The position numbers and the translations under genes are program-made. Positions 42,230 to 53,479 of a DNA stretch of 64,000 bases are shown here, piece after piece; position 1 is the first letter of the stretch; each line of letters begins with the position of its first letter. Origin of the DNA: Ashinkailepas kermadecensis (Eukaryota > Arthropoda > Thecostraca > Neolepadidae). Under the pieces are notes generated by a model, which worked only from the letters and a program-made list of their open reading frames with translations, searched no databases and was not told where the DNA came from. Location of the stretch: the NCBI GenBank assembly GCA_034440615.1, contig JAOTOM010004950.1, positions 124,001 through 188,000 on the forward strand, in the 5' to 3' direction.

Positions 42230-45200
42230 TATCCTTGCCCATATTTGGGGATTCCCTTTCTATGCTGGTGATCTTGTTGCTCGTATTGGGTGGATCCTCT
42301 TGCGTCCTGGAGCTTCCTTTCCCAAAATAGATGCCTCCTCACGTTTTCGGAGCCTCCTCTGTTTGGAGCCTCTTCCTCACTTAGGGGTGTGATCTTGCAT
42401 CCTGGTGGACTGCTTTTCTCCCCTAGAGGTCTCCTCTTCCAACTTAGGGGCATTCTGTCACGGCTCTGGAAATTGATCCTCGTCAAGCTTGGTGGCTCCT
42501 TATCCGTCTCGGCGGCATCCTTTTGGTCTTGGGGGCCTTCACTAATATCCTGAGGCCTCCTCGCCATCTCCGTGCTCCGTCTCCTATGGACCTGATCTGA
42601 TCTGACCTGATCTGACTATATCGGGGCCTCATTTCTTGTTTTGGGGGCCTCCCCTTTATCCTGAAAGCTACCTTACCTGTCTTGGGGGACTTCTCGTGCA
42701 TCCTGGGCCTTCTTTCCTCTCCTATAGATCTCATCTCCCAAGTTAGGTGCCTACTCTCACGTCTTGTCGGCCTCCTTCATCCTAACTGCCTACTTGTCCA
42801 TCTTAGGGAATCCTCTTGCGTACGGGGGTCTCCGGGGATTATTTTTTAGGGCTTCCTCTTGCAAATAATGTGCCTCCTCCCGCGTCTTAGGGGCCTTGTC
42901 TCATTTCCTGGAGCCTCCCTTCTGGTTTTGGATGTATCGTGTGTCCAGCCTCCTCCATGTTTCATGGTCCTCCTCTCCCGTCTTAGAGGACCTCCTATCA
43001 CATCCTGCGACCATTTTACCATGGCCTGGGGCATCCAGTCATATTCTATGGGCCTTCTCTGCCAAATTAGGGGCCTCTTGCCACGACTCGTGGGCCTCCT
43101 CCTTTATCCTGGTGACGCCTTACCCGTCTTGAGGGGGTGGGGTTCTTCAATTTTGAGAACCGCACCTCCCTACATACCTCTTACCACTCCCACCTATGAA
43201 AGGGCCTCCTTTCATTTCCTGGGGCTTCCTTCCGGTCTGTTGGGCCTCATTCGGTCCTGGATACATGCTAACCCGCCTTGAAGGACTTTTCTCGAGTGCG
43301 GCGGGAGCACCATTTTCTCTTCTAGAGGCCTTCCGTTCCAAATTAAAGGCCTCCTCTCACATCTTGGGGGCCTCCCCCTCTGTGTTCTGATCCTCCTTCC
43401 GATCTTCAGGTGGCCTTTTGTGTCCTGGTTGACCTTCTCTCCCAGAGACCTCATCGTCCAAATTAGGAGCATCATTTCTTACCTCAGTGGACTTCTCATT
43501 TTTGGGTGATCTTCTTACCCATCTTGGGGCCTCCTCTTGCGCTCGGGAGCCACCCCTCTTATCTTATAGCCTTCCGCGCCTATTTGGTGAATTTGGTGCC
43601 TCCTGTTACGTCTCGGCAACCCCATCTTCCTGGGGAAGTTTTACCCATAGTGGGGGCCTCCTGCGTCTTCGGATCCTCATCCCCTATCCCACTGCCTTCC
43701 TCTTTGGGGGACTTCTTGTTTGTCCTTAGACCTTTTCTCGCCTCCTGGGATCTCTTTCCAAATTGGAAGTCTACTCTCAAGTGTTATGGGCCTCCTCTAT
43801 CATGACGGTCTGCTTACTTGTCTTATATATTTTTCTTGCATACATGCATTCTTGCATTCCTCCTGTTATTTCTTAGGGGCTCACTCTTGCCAATTAGAGG
43901 CCTCCTCTCGCGTCTTAGGGAGCCTCCTCTCATTTTATCGGTCCTTCTTGCCGGTCTTGGTTGTCTCTTCGTCCATCATACCCTCCCCCTCATTCCATGG
44001 TCCCCATCTCCTGTCTTATAGGGCCCCTCTTACAACCTGGGGCCCCTTTACCATGGTCTGTGGTTTCCTCTGCCAAATTACGGGCCTCCTGTCACGCCTC
44101 GGGGACCTCCTTTGTTGTAACGACGTCTTACCCGTCTTAGGGTGGCGGAGAGGCTTCAATTTTTGGAACCTTATGAGGTTCCACCTATAGGCGTACCTAT
44201 CGTACAGGCTACCACACCCATCTTAGGGGTCTTTTATCATTTCCTGGGGGCCTCCTTACCGGTCTTCGGAAACGCATTCGGTCCTGGTGGCCTCCTAACC
44301 CGTCTTTCGAGGTTTCTTTTGGGTACTGCAAGCGCCTTCTTTTCTCTTCTAGATGCCTCCTCTTCCAGATTAGGGTCCTCCTATCACGTCTTGGAGGCCT
44401 CCTGCTCTGTGTTTTCATTCGAGCTTTGCCCATCTTAAGGGTGGCCTCTTATCTCCTGGTGGACTCCTCTTCTCTCCCAGGTGCCTCCTCTTCCAAATAA
44501 CAAGCATCCTGTCCTATCTCAGTGGTCTTGTCATTTCCTGAGGACTTTCTTATCAGTCTTGTGGTCTTCTTTTCCGCCCGGGAGCCATCTCTCTTATCCG
44601 ATGGCCTTCCTATTCTACCTTAGGGACCACCTCGTTCATAATGGGCCTCATTTCCGGTGTTGTGGTGTCCTCTTCCGAAATAAGTGCCTCCTGCTACGTC
44701 TCGAGATCATCCTTTTCTATATTGGTGGAGCCTTACCCGTCTTGAGGCCACCTCTTGCGTCTCCGAAACCTCATCTCATATCCACTGGCTTTCTATTCCG
44801 TCTTAGGGCCTCCTCTCATTTTATGAGGCCTCCCTGTCCGTCTTAGGGCCTCCTTTGCAATCCTGGGGGCCTCCGTGCCAATGATTGGCCCTCTCTTGAT
44901 TTCCGGTTCCTTCTATCCTCTCCTAGGAGACTCCTTTTTAAAATTATGGGCCTCCTCTCACGTCTTGGAGGTCTCCTCATCTGCGTTTGGAGCCTCATTA
45001 TCCTCTTAGCTGGGTGCTTTTGCGTCCTAGTCCCAAATATTATTTCCTATGGTCCTCCTCTTCCAAAATATGTCCCTCAACTGGCTGGTCTATGACCTTC
45101 TTTCATTCCTGCGGATACCTTCTTACCCATCTTGGGGCCTCCTCCTGCGTCCGGGAAAATCTCTCGTATCCCATGTCCTCATTTTCTATTGCAGGGGCCT

Positions 45201-45570
45201 CCTCTTCCATCTTGGGGGCCTCGTTTTCATAATTAAGAATATCCCGCCACCCATCGGAAGCCTTCTTGTCTAACCTAGGTGGCTTCTTGCTCGTCTCGGT
45301 GGCATCCTTTCCGTCCTGGGGGCCGCCTCTCAATATCTGTCCTACGTCTCTTATAGGGACCTGATCAGATTTCCTGGGTCCCGTTGCCAGTCTCCGGGCC
45401 TCCTTGACAGCATGATCTTCTGTCCCGTCGGCCTCCTTGCTCACTTTTTTTCCTGTGCATTTCCGGATAGGGGCCCCCTCAAATGTCGGCGGGGGCGGCG
45501 CCCCCACAGTCTCACGGCAGCGGGGGCGACTGCCCCCGCTGTCTCCACGGTGGCGATGCCCCTGGAACAC
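42230..45570. repeat. 3.3 kb decayed minisatellite-like array
   Basis: The region is built almost entirely from degenerate units of roughly 35-45 bp whose core is a GGGCCTCCTCT-like block followed by a C-G-x-C-T-T-GG-like block. Exact copies are rare, so the array is old. Larger blocks repeat too: the stretch around 43140-43350 resembles 44150-44370 (both contain AATTTT-GGAACC, CATTTCCTGGGGCCTCCTT-like and CGCATTCGGTCCTGG-like phrases about 1 kb apart). Open frames on both strands result from the repeats and show no motifs. The region ends in CCCCGCTGTCTCCACGG-type GC-rich sequence at 45470-45560. Confidence 0.75.
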
Positions 45571-45869
45571 CCTTAGGCCCAATGGTCCAGCTTCAACTTG
45601 ACTGGGGGGGGGGGGAAATCATCGATTGAAGGAGCCAATGCCCCTCTTAGCATATCCAAAGTGACGCCCCTGGTTAATGGTGATAAGAAAGAGGGTCGTG
45701 AGAGCACGTTACCCTCTGCCGGGACCTGCTCCTGTGATGATGTGATGTGACACATCAATGACAGGAACCAATCTGTGTAAACATAGTTTGTGTGTGAGTG
45801 CAGACTTGTATATTCGGTCAAATGCGGCAGTTGTGTATACGTTGTAGCGTCATGTGCTTGTAGCATAGA

Positions 45870-46315
45870 CCACGTTTAATATCGTTCACCAGCTGAATGA
45901 AATTGTCTGTTGTTGATTTTTGCGACCAGAAGCCGCACTAAAGATGTCGAATGAATTGTTGTGTTCCAAAGCATGTCGTAGTTTTATTTGGACCATCCGC
46001 TCGACTAGCTTACTACCGCAGCTAGTAGGCGAGGCAAGTTGTGGGACAGGCATATGGCCCTCTGGAACGGAATGATCTTTGCACGGCTTCGATAATCTGA
46101 TGCACTTTCCGGCAATGGAGCAAAGAGTTGTCGTGTAGCTGTAAATCGATTATGGCCATGGAAGCGTTTTATCAGGTTCCATACTCTGTCGGCTGGAGTA
46201 AGCCTGTTGACTTTTGATGCCAAGTTTTGCCGGGAGCTTTGTCGCACTGTTTGAATGGTGCGTTGGCAGCGTTTTCGAGATTGTCTGAAATACACAAGGT
46301 GAGCTCCACACACGC
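45870..46315 (-). pseudogene. LINE ORF2 fragment (linker and N-terminal RT)
   Basis: The minus strand encodes YFRQSRKRCQRTIQTVRQSS and ASKVNRLTPADRVWNLIKRF, matching LINE-2 at 54430-54570 (YRQSQKHCRYTIRTARQNC, QFNRFTPAGRIWDMMKR). After an internal deletion it resumes at LVERMVQIKLRHALEHNN, the early RT motif, and then decays. It is therefore a truncated, internally deleted relative of LINE-2. Confidence 0.75.
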
Positions 46316-46445
46316 ATCTTTTGTGCTTTATGCGGGCGCAACGACGGATGGTGGCAGCAGTGTCGTGTCAAATGAGGTCGAGATCGGCCGGCACACCGCA
46401 CCGCCACGCCGATAAAACTTGTGTGGCCTTGAAGGCTTGGAGGCC

Positions 46446-46513
46446 TGGTGGCCGGCAGCTGGCCGGCAGCTGGCCGGTAGCCGGTCGGCAGCTGGCCGGT
46501 AGCCGGTCGGTCG
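46446..46513. repeat. GGCCGGCAGCT tandem repeat
   Basis: Six or so units of GGCCGGCAGCT and its variant GGCCGGTAGCC/GGTCGGCAGCT, 11 bp long, run head to tail. Confidence 0.85.
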
Positions 46514-46546
46514 ACTTTGCACCCCCGGAAGTTCCTATATTTACTG

Positions 46547-46893
46547 CAGTGGCGTAGCCAAGGGGGCGAAGGGGGCAGCGGTCCCCTCACATGGAGGGTC
46601 GAAGGGGGGCCTTCAGGGCGCGGGTGCAGGGGGTCCGTAAGAATCCGGGCCGACGTGTAGTGCCCCTGGACCTACGAAAGGGGCCCGGGCTGACGGAAAG
46701 GGTCCCGGGCCGATGAAGAGGGCCCAGAGTCAACGGAGAGTGCCCTCAGGAAGATGTTGAGGGCCGCTGGTTGGGCTAACGTGAAGGGCTGCTAGATCGA
46801 CGGAGGGGGCCCCGGGTAGTTGGAAGGGCCCCGAGGCTGACGGAGAGAGCCTGAGCCAATACGAAGGGCCCCTGGGCTGTCGGCGGAGTCCGA
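46547..46893. repeat. Transposon-like end and decayed tandem array
   Basis: Begins CAGTGGCGTAGCCAAGGGGG, a hAT-type terminus also common in MITEs, then degenerate units with GGGCCCGGGCTGACGGAAAG-like text that are reverse-complement relatives of 40140-40720. The matching right end was not found; the hairpins at 46894-46986 follow directly. Confidence 0.55.
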
Positions 46894-46945
46894 GCCGAGA
46901 AAGGCCCCCTGACCTGGTGGGCAGGGTCAGGGGGCCTTTCTCGGC
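46894..46945. other. Perfect 21 bp inverted repeat (hairpin 1)
   Basis: The arms are 46894-46914 and 46925-46945, exact complements, with a 10-base loop. The arms start GCCGAGAAAGG and contain a CCCCCTGACC block. Confidence 0.9.
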
Positions 46946-46949
46946 CTTT

Positions 46950-46986
46950 CCCGTATCAAACCCTAATAGACAGGGTTTGATACGGG
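46950..46986. other. Perfect 15 bp inverted repeat (hairpin 2)
   Basis: CCCGTATCAAACCCT (46950-46964) and its exact complement (46972-46986) enclose a 7-base loop. It lies four bases from hairpin 1. Confidence 0.9.
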
Positions 46987-47029
46987 GCCTCGTCGTACAC
47001 GGGGAACACGCTGTATATATACGTACTTT

Positions 47030-47419
47030 CAGTGGCGCAACCAGGATTTCAGTTCGGGGGGGCAGGGTTGGAGAGCGGGCCCCCCTCATGTTTTTAAAAA
47101 GTCTGCGGAAAACATGCACTTACTTTTGAGCGGGCCCCTATGTTTGTAAAACTTCGCAGAAATAAAAGCACTTTTCCTTTATCAGGGGCCCCGGTTCGAG
47201 GCGGGCCCTGGTTAAAACGGGCCCCAGATTTTCAGTTGGTTCAAAGGGCCCCTGATTCGAGCCACAGATCCGCTTCGCGGGCCCCTAGCCAGGGCTCTGA
47301 GTAGGGTGGCCCATTCCGAGCCAGGGGCCCGCTTCGCGGGCCCCTGGCTCGGAGCGGGCCCCCAAAAAATTTCGGGGGGGGGGCCATGGCCCCTTGGCCC
47401 CCCCCTGGTTGCGCTACTG
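47030..47419. mobile_element. hAT-like non-autonomous element, family B, copy 2
   Basis: A 390 bp near-identical copy of 15666-16079, starting CAGTGGCGCAACCAGG and ending CCTGGTTGCGCTACTG. It has its own exact 8 bp duplication CGTACTTT (47022-47029 and 47420-47427). Differences from copy 1 are mainly shorter G runs, so the two insertions are probably recent. Confidence 0.95.
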
Positions 47420-47547
47420 CGTACTTTTCTTTTACAGATGAAAACTTCGTTTCTTCCAATACAATTTAATGCATTGTATTGTTTCAATACTTCTTATTGT
47501 TGGTTTGAACGTCATTATCAGCTGACATTCTTTTTGCAGAAAAGGCT

Positions 47548-47671
47548 AAGGATGTACCATGGAAGTTGGGATGAACGTTTCCCAGCTGGGTATGCACCTG
47601 CATACCCTAAGAATGCACCATGAAAGTTAGGATGAACGCTTACCAGCTTGGTGTGCACCTGGCATACCACA
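47548..47671. repeat. Tandem duplication, 61 bp unit
   Basis: Two units start at 47548 (AAGGATGTACCATGGAAGTT) and 47609 (AAGAATGCACCATGAAAGTT) and stay alignable throughout. No gene is visible in the surrounding 47430-48140. Confidence 0.85.
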
Positions 47672-48518
47672 AATATCAAGTTACACCCCTTCATTAACAC
47701 TAACTCAGAGTAAATGTATATTTATAGGCGCATAGCGGAACTTGGGTAGCCTGGTAGCCTACTTCCAACTCCTCTTGGAACACACCTCTAGGAACACCCA
47801 TGAACACACAAGATGCTCCCACCAATATGCTTTGCGGCCCTTCCCCCTTGGTGGAAAACGTTCCGCCGCGCCCATAGGAGACTTTACAGTTTTTAGTTTT
47901 CTAGAGCCCACAACAGGGGGGCCTGTTGTAGATTTCAGAGACTCCCGCAGCTCATAGCGCTGGGGGAACCTCTTATACAGATCTATAAAAATATGCCCAA
48001 GTTCTTTGCGGCGTTCAATTTTCGATGGAGACACCAGTTGACGGGAGGCCCTTTTCCTGATCTGCCCCCTTCGACTTAGACGTTCCGCCGTATATGATCC
48101 ACGGCCCTACTAACGGAGAACTAGAATGCCCAGCGGAAGTTCAATAGTCAATTACTATTGTTCTTTCTGCACATGCACCTAATGCCGGGTGGAAATTCGG
48201 AAGTATAGTGGCCAGCGGGGGCCACCTAATATACAGCTGCTCTTCAAATGTGCTGGAAGTACTGGATGGGTGCAGCAAGCAAGCATGTTGGCTCCCAAGC
48301 GAAGCCAACTCAGATGTCTGTGTAGAGCGCCAGTGACGACCTTGAACAGGCGGATTAGAGAGTGTCGACAGCAGCGGGAGGTCTGCCTGCACGGATCCGG
48401 CCGGGCTATCACTCGGAACACGTCTCCGGCGGAACCGCCCCGACACTGCATAGCAGTATTTGGGCCTGTGCAATGCATGTGCACTACGAATTACACTGCA
48501 CGCGCAGTGGAAGTAGTG

Positions 48519-48652
48519 GTGAGTTGTGAAGTAGGGGTGAGTTGTGAAGTAGGGGTGAGTTGTGAAGTAGGGGTGAGTTGTGAAGTAGGGGTGAGTTGTG
48601 AAGTAGGGGTGAGTTGTGAAGTAGGGGTGAGTTGTGAAGTAGGGGTGAGTTG
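48519..48652. repeat. Minisatellite, 18 bp unit, 7.4 copies
   Basis: Seven identical copies of GTGAGTTGTGAAGTAGGG run from 48519 to 48644, plus a partial unit. Because the unit length is divisible by three, long frames are open on both strands (repeats of VSCEVG on plus and THPYFT on minus). The flanks show no coding motif. Confidence 0.97.
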
Positions 48653-49139
48653 AGTCAGCTCTCACTTGAGAGGGCATGGAGCGCATGTGATGGGACAGAT
48701 TGATTATGCGTGCTCATATTCTGAATGGGCACATTTCGGCACAAGTATTAGTCACGAAAAGCTTTCCTCAAACATCTATAAATCAGTGATATCTCGTCTT
48801 TTTTAGACGCGTCGACCTTGTCTCAACCTACCCCAGGCGTGGAGAAAGTAGATCCTTGTGGTGGGGTAAATTGATCACATGCCTTATTTATGTAAACAAT
48901 TGCTGTGACGACCATTGGGGTTACGACCATTACTTTTAGTGTTTCAGGTTTTTATGTTTGCTTTTGTCACCTTACGATAACGGAAACCAGTGTACGCATA
49001 TCTTTCATTGTTGAAATACCAATAAATAGCTACCCCAAATATACCGGAATAAGTAGAATTGACGATAAGCTTAACTCCCCTACAGTGGTTTCTATATGTA
49101 ATAACCAAGATGCAAAAAATAAACGATGTGGATCCTGAA

Positions 49140-49445
49140 GAATATCAGTGTTACTCTGCCAGGGGGCATGGGCGGTCAGGGGCACCCAAGCGAGGTGAAG
49201 CAAAAAAATCGCGACTGCACCCCTTCCCGTTCCCATAACAAAATGTCCTCGGTTTTTCCCCACGTTAATTTTTTTGTTCAGAAAATTCGGCAGCTGCTTC
49301 TCTCAAGGGGTGGGGCCTCTGGTTGAAAAGTTTCAGGTAAACATGCACTCAAGCCTTCCCGGAAGAGAGCCTTTTCCCGGCCTGAGGGGCGCCACCTTAA
49401 ATGGGGAGCACATGCTTCCAGATCCCTCTGTATCCGCTCCTGCCC
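49140..49445. other. Family-D-like transposon remnant
   Basis: G-rich and C-rich tracts enclose AACATGCACTCAAGCCTTCC and TTTTCCCGGCCTGAGGGGCG-type sequence related to 16265-16430 and 58350-58600, ending with a CCCTCTGTATCCGCTCCTG sequence. Ends are not resolved. Confidence 0.4.
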
Positions 49446-49721
49446 GGGCTTCCCAAAGTAGCGTTGGCCTCCATGGTCCTTTATTGATGACGTGTAATTA
49501 TTCCTCATATGATAGATCAGAATTTCAGTGTTTCAAGCATACGAGACTACGAGCCTCCACGAAAGCTTCCGGACCATTGTGAGCGTTTACGGACCCTTAA
49601 GGACGTCTATGGGTTCTTACGAACGTCCATGGTCCCAGGGCGAAGTCGCCGCGCTTCAAGGATTTATCAGTGAGATTTATTATGCTTAATGAGGGCCTAT
49701 ATATGTGAGGCTGCTATGGAT

Positions 49722-49861
<140 letters not shown>

Positions 49862-50369
49862 CGTGGATTCCATAGATACAGGAGCAGATCCAGTAATAAT
49901 GTGGGCTAAAATGCAAAAGTTTCTTATCACAATTGTTTGAAAAAACACAATTAATATAGTCATGCTAAGTTGTGTATGCACTTTCATAAACATGAAGCAA
50001 GGAACTCAAAATGGTCTTTACATGACTACTTCTTCATACAAATAAAATATACTGCATGACTTGTCAACAATTTTTCCTAATATAGGCATGACTACTTCTG
50101 TCCATTCTACATGGAACACCAAAAAGAGGCATGGGAAATCCAATCAGTTTTTCTTGCTCAGACAAAAACTGTATTTTTTTGTATTGTTATAGAAGCCCCT
50201 GATAATAAATAATAAACTAGAATGCATAGACTGGACTTGCTTAAGCTTACCTAGTAACTCCTTTGTGTGCCATTTCATGGCAAATCACATATAAGCAAGA
50301 TCTTCGGTATTTAAAATCATGCAACATAGCCATGATATTGCAAATGATACATAATCCTACAGTGATGTA

Positions 50370-50880
50370 GTGATATTAGGTGATCCAACATCAGTAGGTT
50401 TAGGTGATTCAATATCAGTAGGCTTAGGTGATCTAACATCAGTAGATTAGGCTAGGTTAGGTTAGGTTTTTGTTGTAATATTGCATTATTCTTCAATATG
50501 TACTGCACCACACAAAACAATTTATACATACTTCCTGTATGTTGTTGAAGTGAGGGGGTGTAGCATACATACGCATTATCACAAAATAACTTTTTATGTC
50601 ACTGTGTTAAATGTCATTTGATTGATTTTGGTGTTCTTGTCTTGGTTAAATGACTGCTTATTGAAATATAAGTGCAACTTGAAATGCCTATGCCAAAAAC
50701 GGTCTTCATTTCCCAAAGATATGAATTTAAATTATTTCAAATTACATCAACACACTAGAAAAACACATTTTTTTCAAAACAAAAGTGCCCTGGGGGCTTC
50801 TATATATTTACCCAAATTGCATTCATTGTGCAGCTCTGAAAAGTTGGTTTTGAGTCGTTTGGTACGGCCAAGTAAAAACT
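50370..50880. repeat. Dispersed repeat, copy 2 (matches 17690-18180)
   Basis: Three units of the form AGGTGATCCAACATCAGTAGG at about 50375-50450 are followed by a TTAGG-rich piece and by sequence colinear with copy 1 (TGTATGTTGTTGAAGTGAGG, then a TTCCCAAAGATATGA region). Confidence 0.65.
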
Positions 50881-51798
50881 AATTCTCACAAATTTTCAAC
50901 TTCATTGGATTGGAAAGCTTAGTAGGTGCCTAACTAACTAAGCATGAGCTCAGAGCAACATTGTTTCATAAAATGCTACTAGGTTTCGCATAATTTGAGA
51001 TTGAAGAACAAGCTTGCTCCAAATCGGGCTTGTTTTTTTTTGTTGGCTGGACTGACATGAACGTCTTGGAAACACTAGTGAATGCATGAAATTAATTTAC
51101 AGAGCTCGCTAATGTAACAGAGTTTCTATAAAATTGCACTTTTGGCTGTTCCGTAACTGTAAATGATGTGATCCCGTAAATGTACCATAAATGTATGCCG
51201 TAAATGTAACGCCTCACGAGCTTGAGCCGGCTGGCGGCTCGTTGCCGGTCCGTGCCGCGGCAGAGACCGGACGTCGGGTCAGAGTCCAATTCTCGGCCGA
51301 CGCGGCCGCACCTAGTCAGCGCTTTACTGGGCCGACGGCCGCCGTCTGCGGCGTAGATCCTGGAACCGGCGGCCGTGTGCTCTACCCAGCCAGAGAGTCG
51401 TCTCGGAGCAGCCAGGCGACGCGGTTCTGTAACGCTGGCGGCCACGCGTCTAAATTAATAATCAATTTCGGCCTTATATTCAACAGTAGGAAATATCACG
51501 GCTGTTCGTCGGCGCGGAACATTTTTAAATACGCGTTTTCGGGTGTTTGACTGTTGCCGTTTATTCGCCGCTGCACAATACAGATAGTGCAGAGAACTTT
51601 GGAACTTTACGACCGGAGTGACGCGGACGCGAGATCCCACTAGACTATTACGTAACCGATATAGGAACTTTCCTACACTAAGCATCACATCAAAGCCCAG
51701 TAAGAGCCTACTGGTCACGAACAGACTTCTTCGCTTGGCTTTCGGTTCTAGTATTTGCCACTTATCGTACCTACCTAAAAGAAAACAGCGTAAAATAA
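50881..51798. other. No recognisable gene
   Basis: 51200-51450 is GC-rich and may be the remnant of a separate repeat. I see no coding domain. The LINE-2 frame opens at 51799. Confidence 0.4.
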
Positions 51799-53448
51799 CC
51801 ATATGTCCATACTACAGCACATAGGCGCCAGCGAGTACCAAAATACATTCATACAACTCTACTAAACACAACCACCTTTAACAACCAGCGCTGCTCCTTC
51901 ACGTTACACCGCACCTTGAACACCAGCCGCGGCTACATTTGCGCCCCAGAGCTGGATAGCTTACCACTTGACAGCATCGCCGCACTATTCGACGCTTCAG
52001 CCCTCCTGGATGCCACAGTTACAATTAGCCAGATTAAATGGGAGGCACGTTCGACTCACAAACTTCTAGTACTGACTTTCGACTCACCACACCTACCAAC
52101 ACACGTCCACATACACAACAAGGCCTGCGAGGTCTGCCTCTACGTGCCTCTGCCACTACGGTGCCGGTTCTGCTTGCGTTGTGGACATGGCGAACGCGAA
52201 TGCGCGTCACCAACTCCCAGATGCAGCCAGTGCGCCGGTCACTACGCGGCATCCGACTGTGTGCAGGCTGTGATGGGCCCACACCCCGCCACCGAACCTG
52301 ACTGTCCCAAGTGGGCATACGAGATGGAGGTGTGCCGGTATGCGGCAACTCATCGGGTGCCACACGCAACAGCACGACAGCACCTACGCCACACCACCAC
52401 TGACACTCACACAGCCACAACTGCACATCTCCACACCGCACCTACCGCCGGGCGAAGCTACGCAGCGACGCCCTCCACACCTAAACCCACACCCCCTCCA
52501 ACACCAGCTCCCAGCCGCCCAACCATCCCACCAGCAGCTGGCTCCCGGAGCCCGGCACACCTCCCTTCTCAACGCTCCCCCGACCCTCGCCTCAACCGCC
52601 CCACCGATCCCCGACCTCACCGATCACCACTCCTTCCCACTCCACCCCACCCAGGACCTGGCCTCCTACCACACGCACTCCACTTCAGACCTGGCCCTTA
52701 TCCACATCCCCTTCACCCACGACCCGGCCTCCTCCCACACCCTTTCCACCGCAGGCCCGGCTTCCCACCTCCGCCCCACCGAGGAATGGGCTTCCTTCCC
52801 TACCCACCCCATCTCAGACCCGGCCCATGCCCACCACCATCCCACTATCCACCCCGCATCATCCCTCCTCCAACACACATCAGACACAGACACGGTCCCC
52901 ATCCCATCCCCCACAGATACCCACCCATCCCCCACGGGACCTGGCCGTACCCCTTCGCGCCACCGCCTCCAACCGGCCAGGGCCCACCTCGCCACTCTGA
53001 AGCCTTCCCTCCACTGCCTCCTCCAGGGCCTCGGCCTCTACCACACCCACCCGGCCGGTCCAAACTAAGGCCTAGAATCAAGGCCACCACAACATCCACC
53101 CAGACCACCCGCAAGTCCACGGCCACCACCTCCTCCAAAACCGAACCTCCCACCACCTCCTGCACACCCACCCAAACCCACTCCAAAACCTCGTCTGAGG
53201 CCAACACTCAGACTGAACCTACCATTCCTTCAAAGCCCGTCGAACCCACAACTCCAGACCAACGAATCCCACCCGAACCCACCGCGCCTTCCAATCGCAA
53301 ATCACGCCACCACTCTACCCAATCGCCTCCCAGGACCCGTGCGACCAGGTCCAGGCTACCACCCATGCCTGGGTCACCTCCCAACCCTCTCTCCGTTCAC
53401 CGGTTCAACCTTTCTCCCCAACTCGACACCGACACCACCCCAGTATAG
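51799..53448 (+). pseudogene. LINE-2 ORF1: CCHC zinc-knuckle, Pro-rich protein (5' truncated)
   Basis: The frame is open from 51799 without an ATG and ends with TAG at 53446-53448, giving about 549 codons. The N-terminal part resembles the RRM-like domain of LINE gag proteins (QRCSFTLHRTLNTSRGYICA, then WEARSTHKLLVLTFDSPHLP). Zinc knuckles follow: CRFCLRCGHGEREC is a perfect CX2CX4HX4C, and RCSQCAGHYAASDC and MGPHPATEPDCPKWAYE are the second and a degenerate third. The long remainder is Pro-, His- and Thr-rich and low in complexity. The protein would bind LINE RNA. The start is probably lost by 5' truncation. Confidence 0.8.
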
Positions 53449-53479
53449 GAACACCAATAGTCACTAAACGCGTTCGGCA

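Noticed and set aside
42230..45570. Several ORFs of 80-160 codons on both strands
   Set aside because: They arise from the stop-poor decayed tandem repeat and show no domain.
48141..48686. 181-codon minus-strand ORF with THPYFT repeats
   Set aside because: It is produced by the 18 bp minisatellite; flanking residues show no motif.
51340..51400. tRNA-like TGGCTGGGTAGAGCA plus GGTTCCAGGATC on the minus strand
   Set aside because: The two boxes are too close together for a tRNA and no cloverleaf can be drawn.
51600..51665. A-box-like segment of a tRNA-derived SINE on the minus strand
   Set aside because: A TAGTCTAGTGGGATCTCG-like A box is present but no acceptable B box follows at the right distance.
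52340..53068. 242-codon overlapping plus-strand ORF within LINE-2 ORF1
   Set aside because: It is a shadow frame of the Pro-rich part of ORF1; the zinc knuckles are in the other frame.
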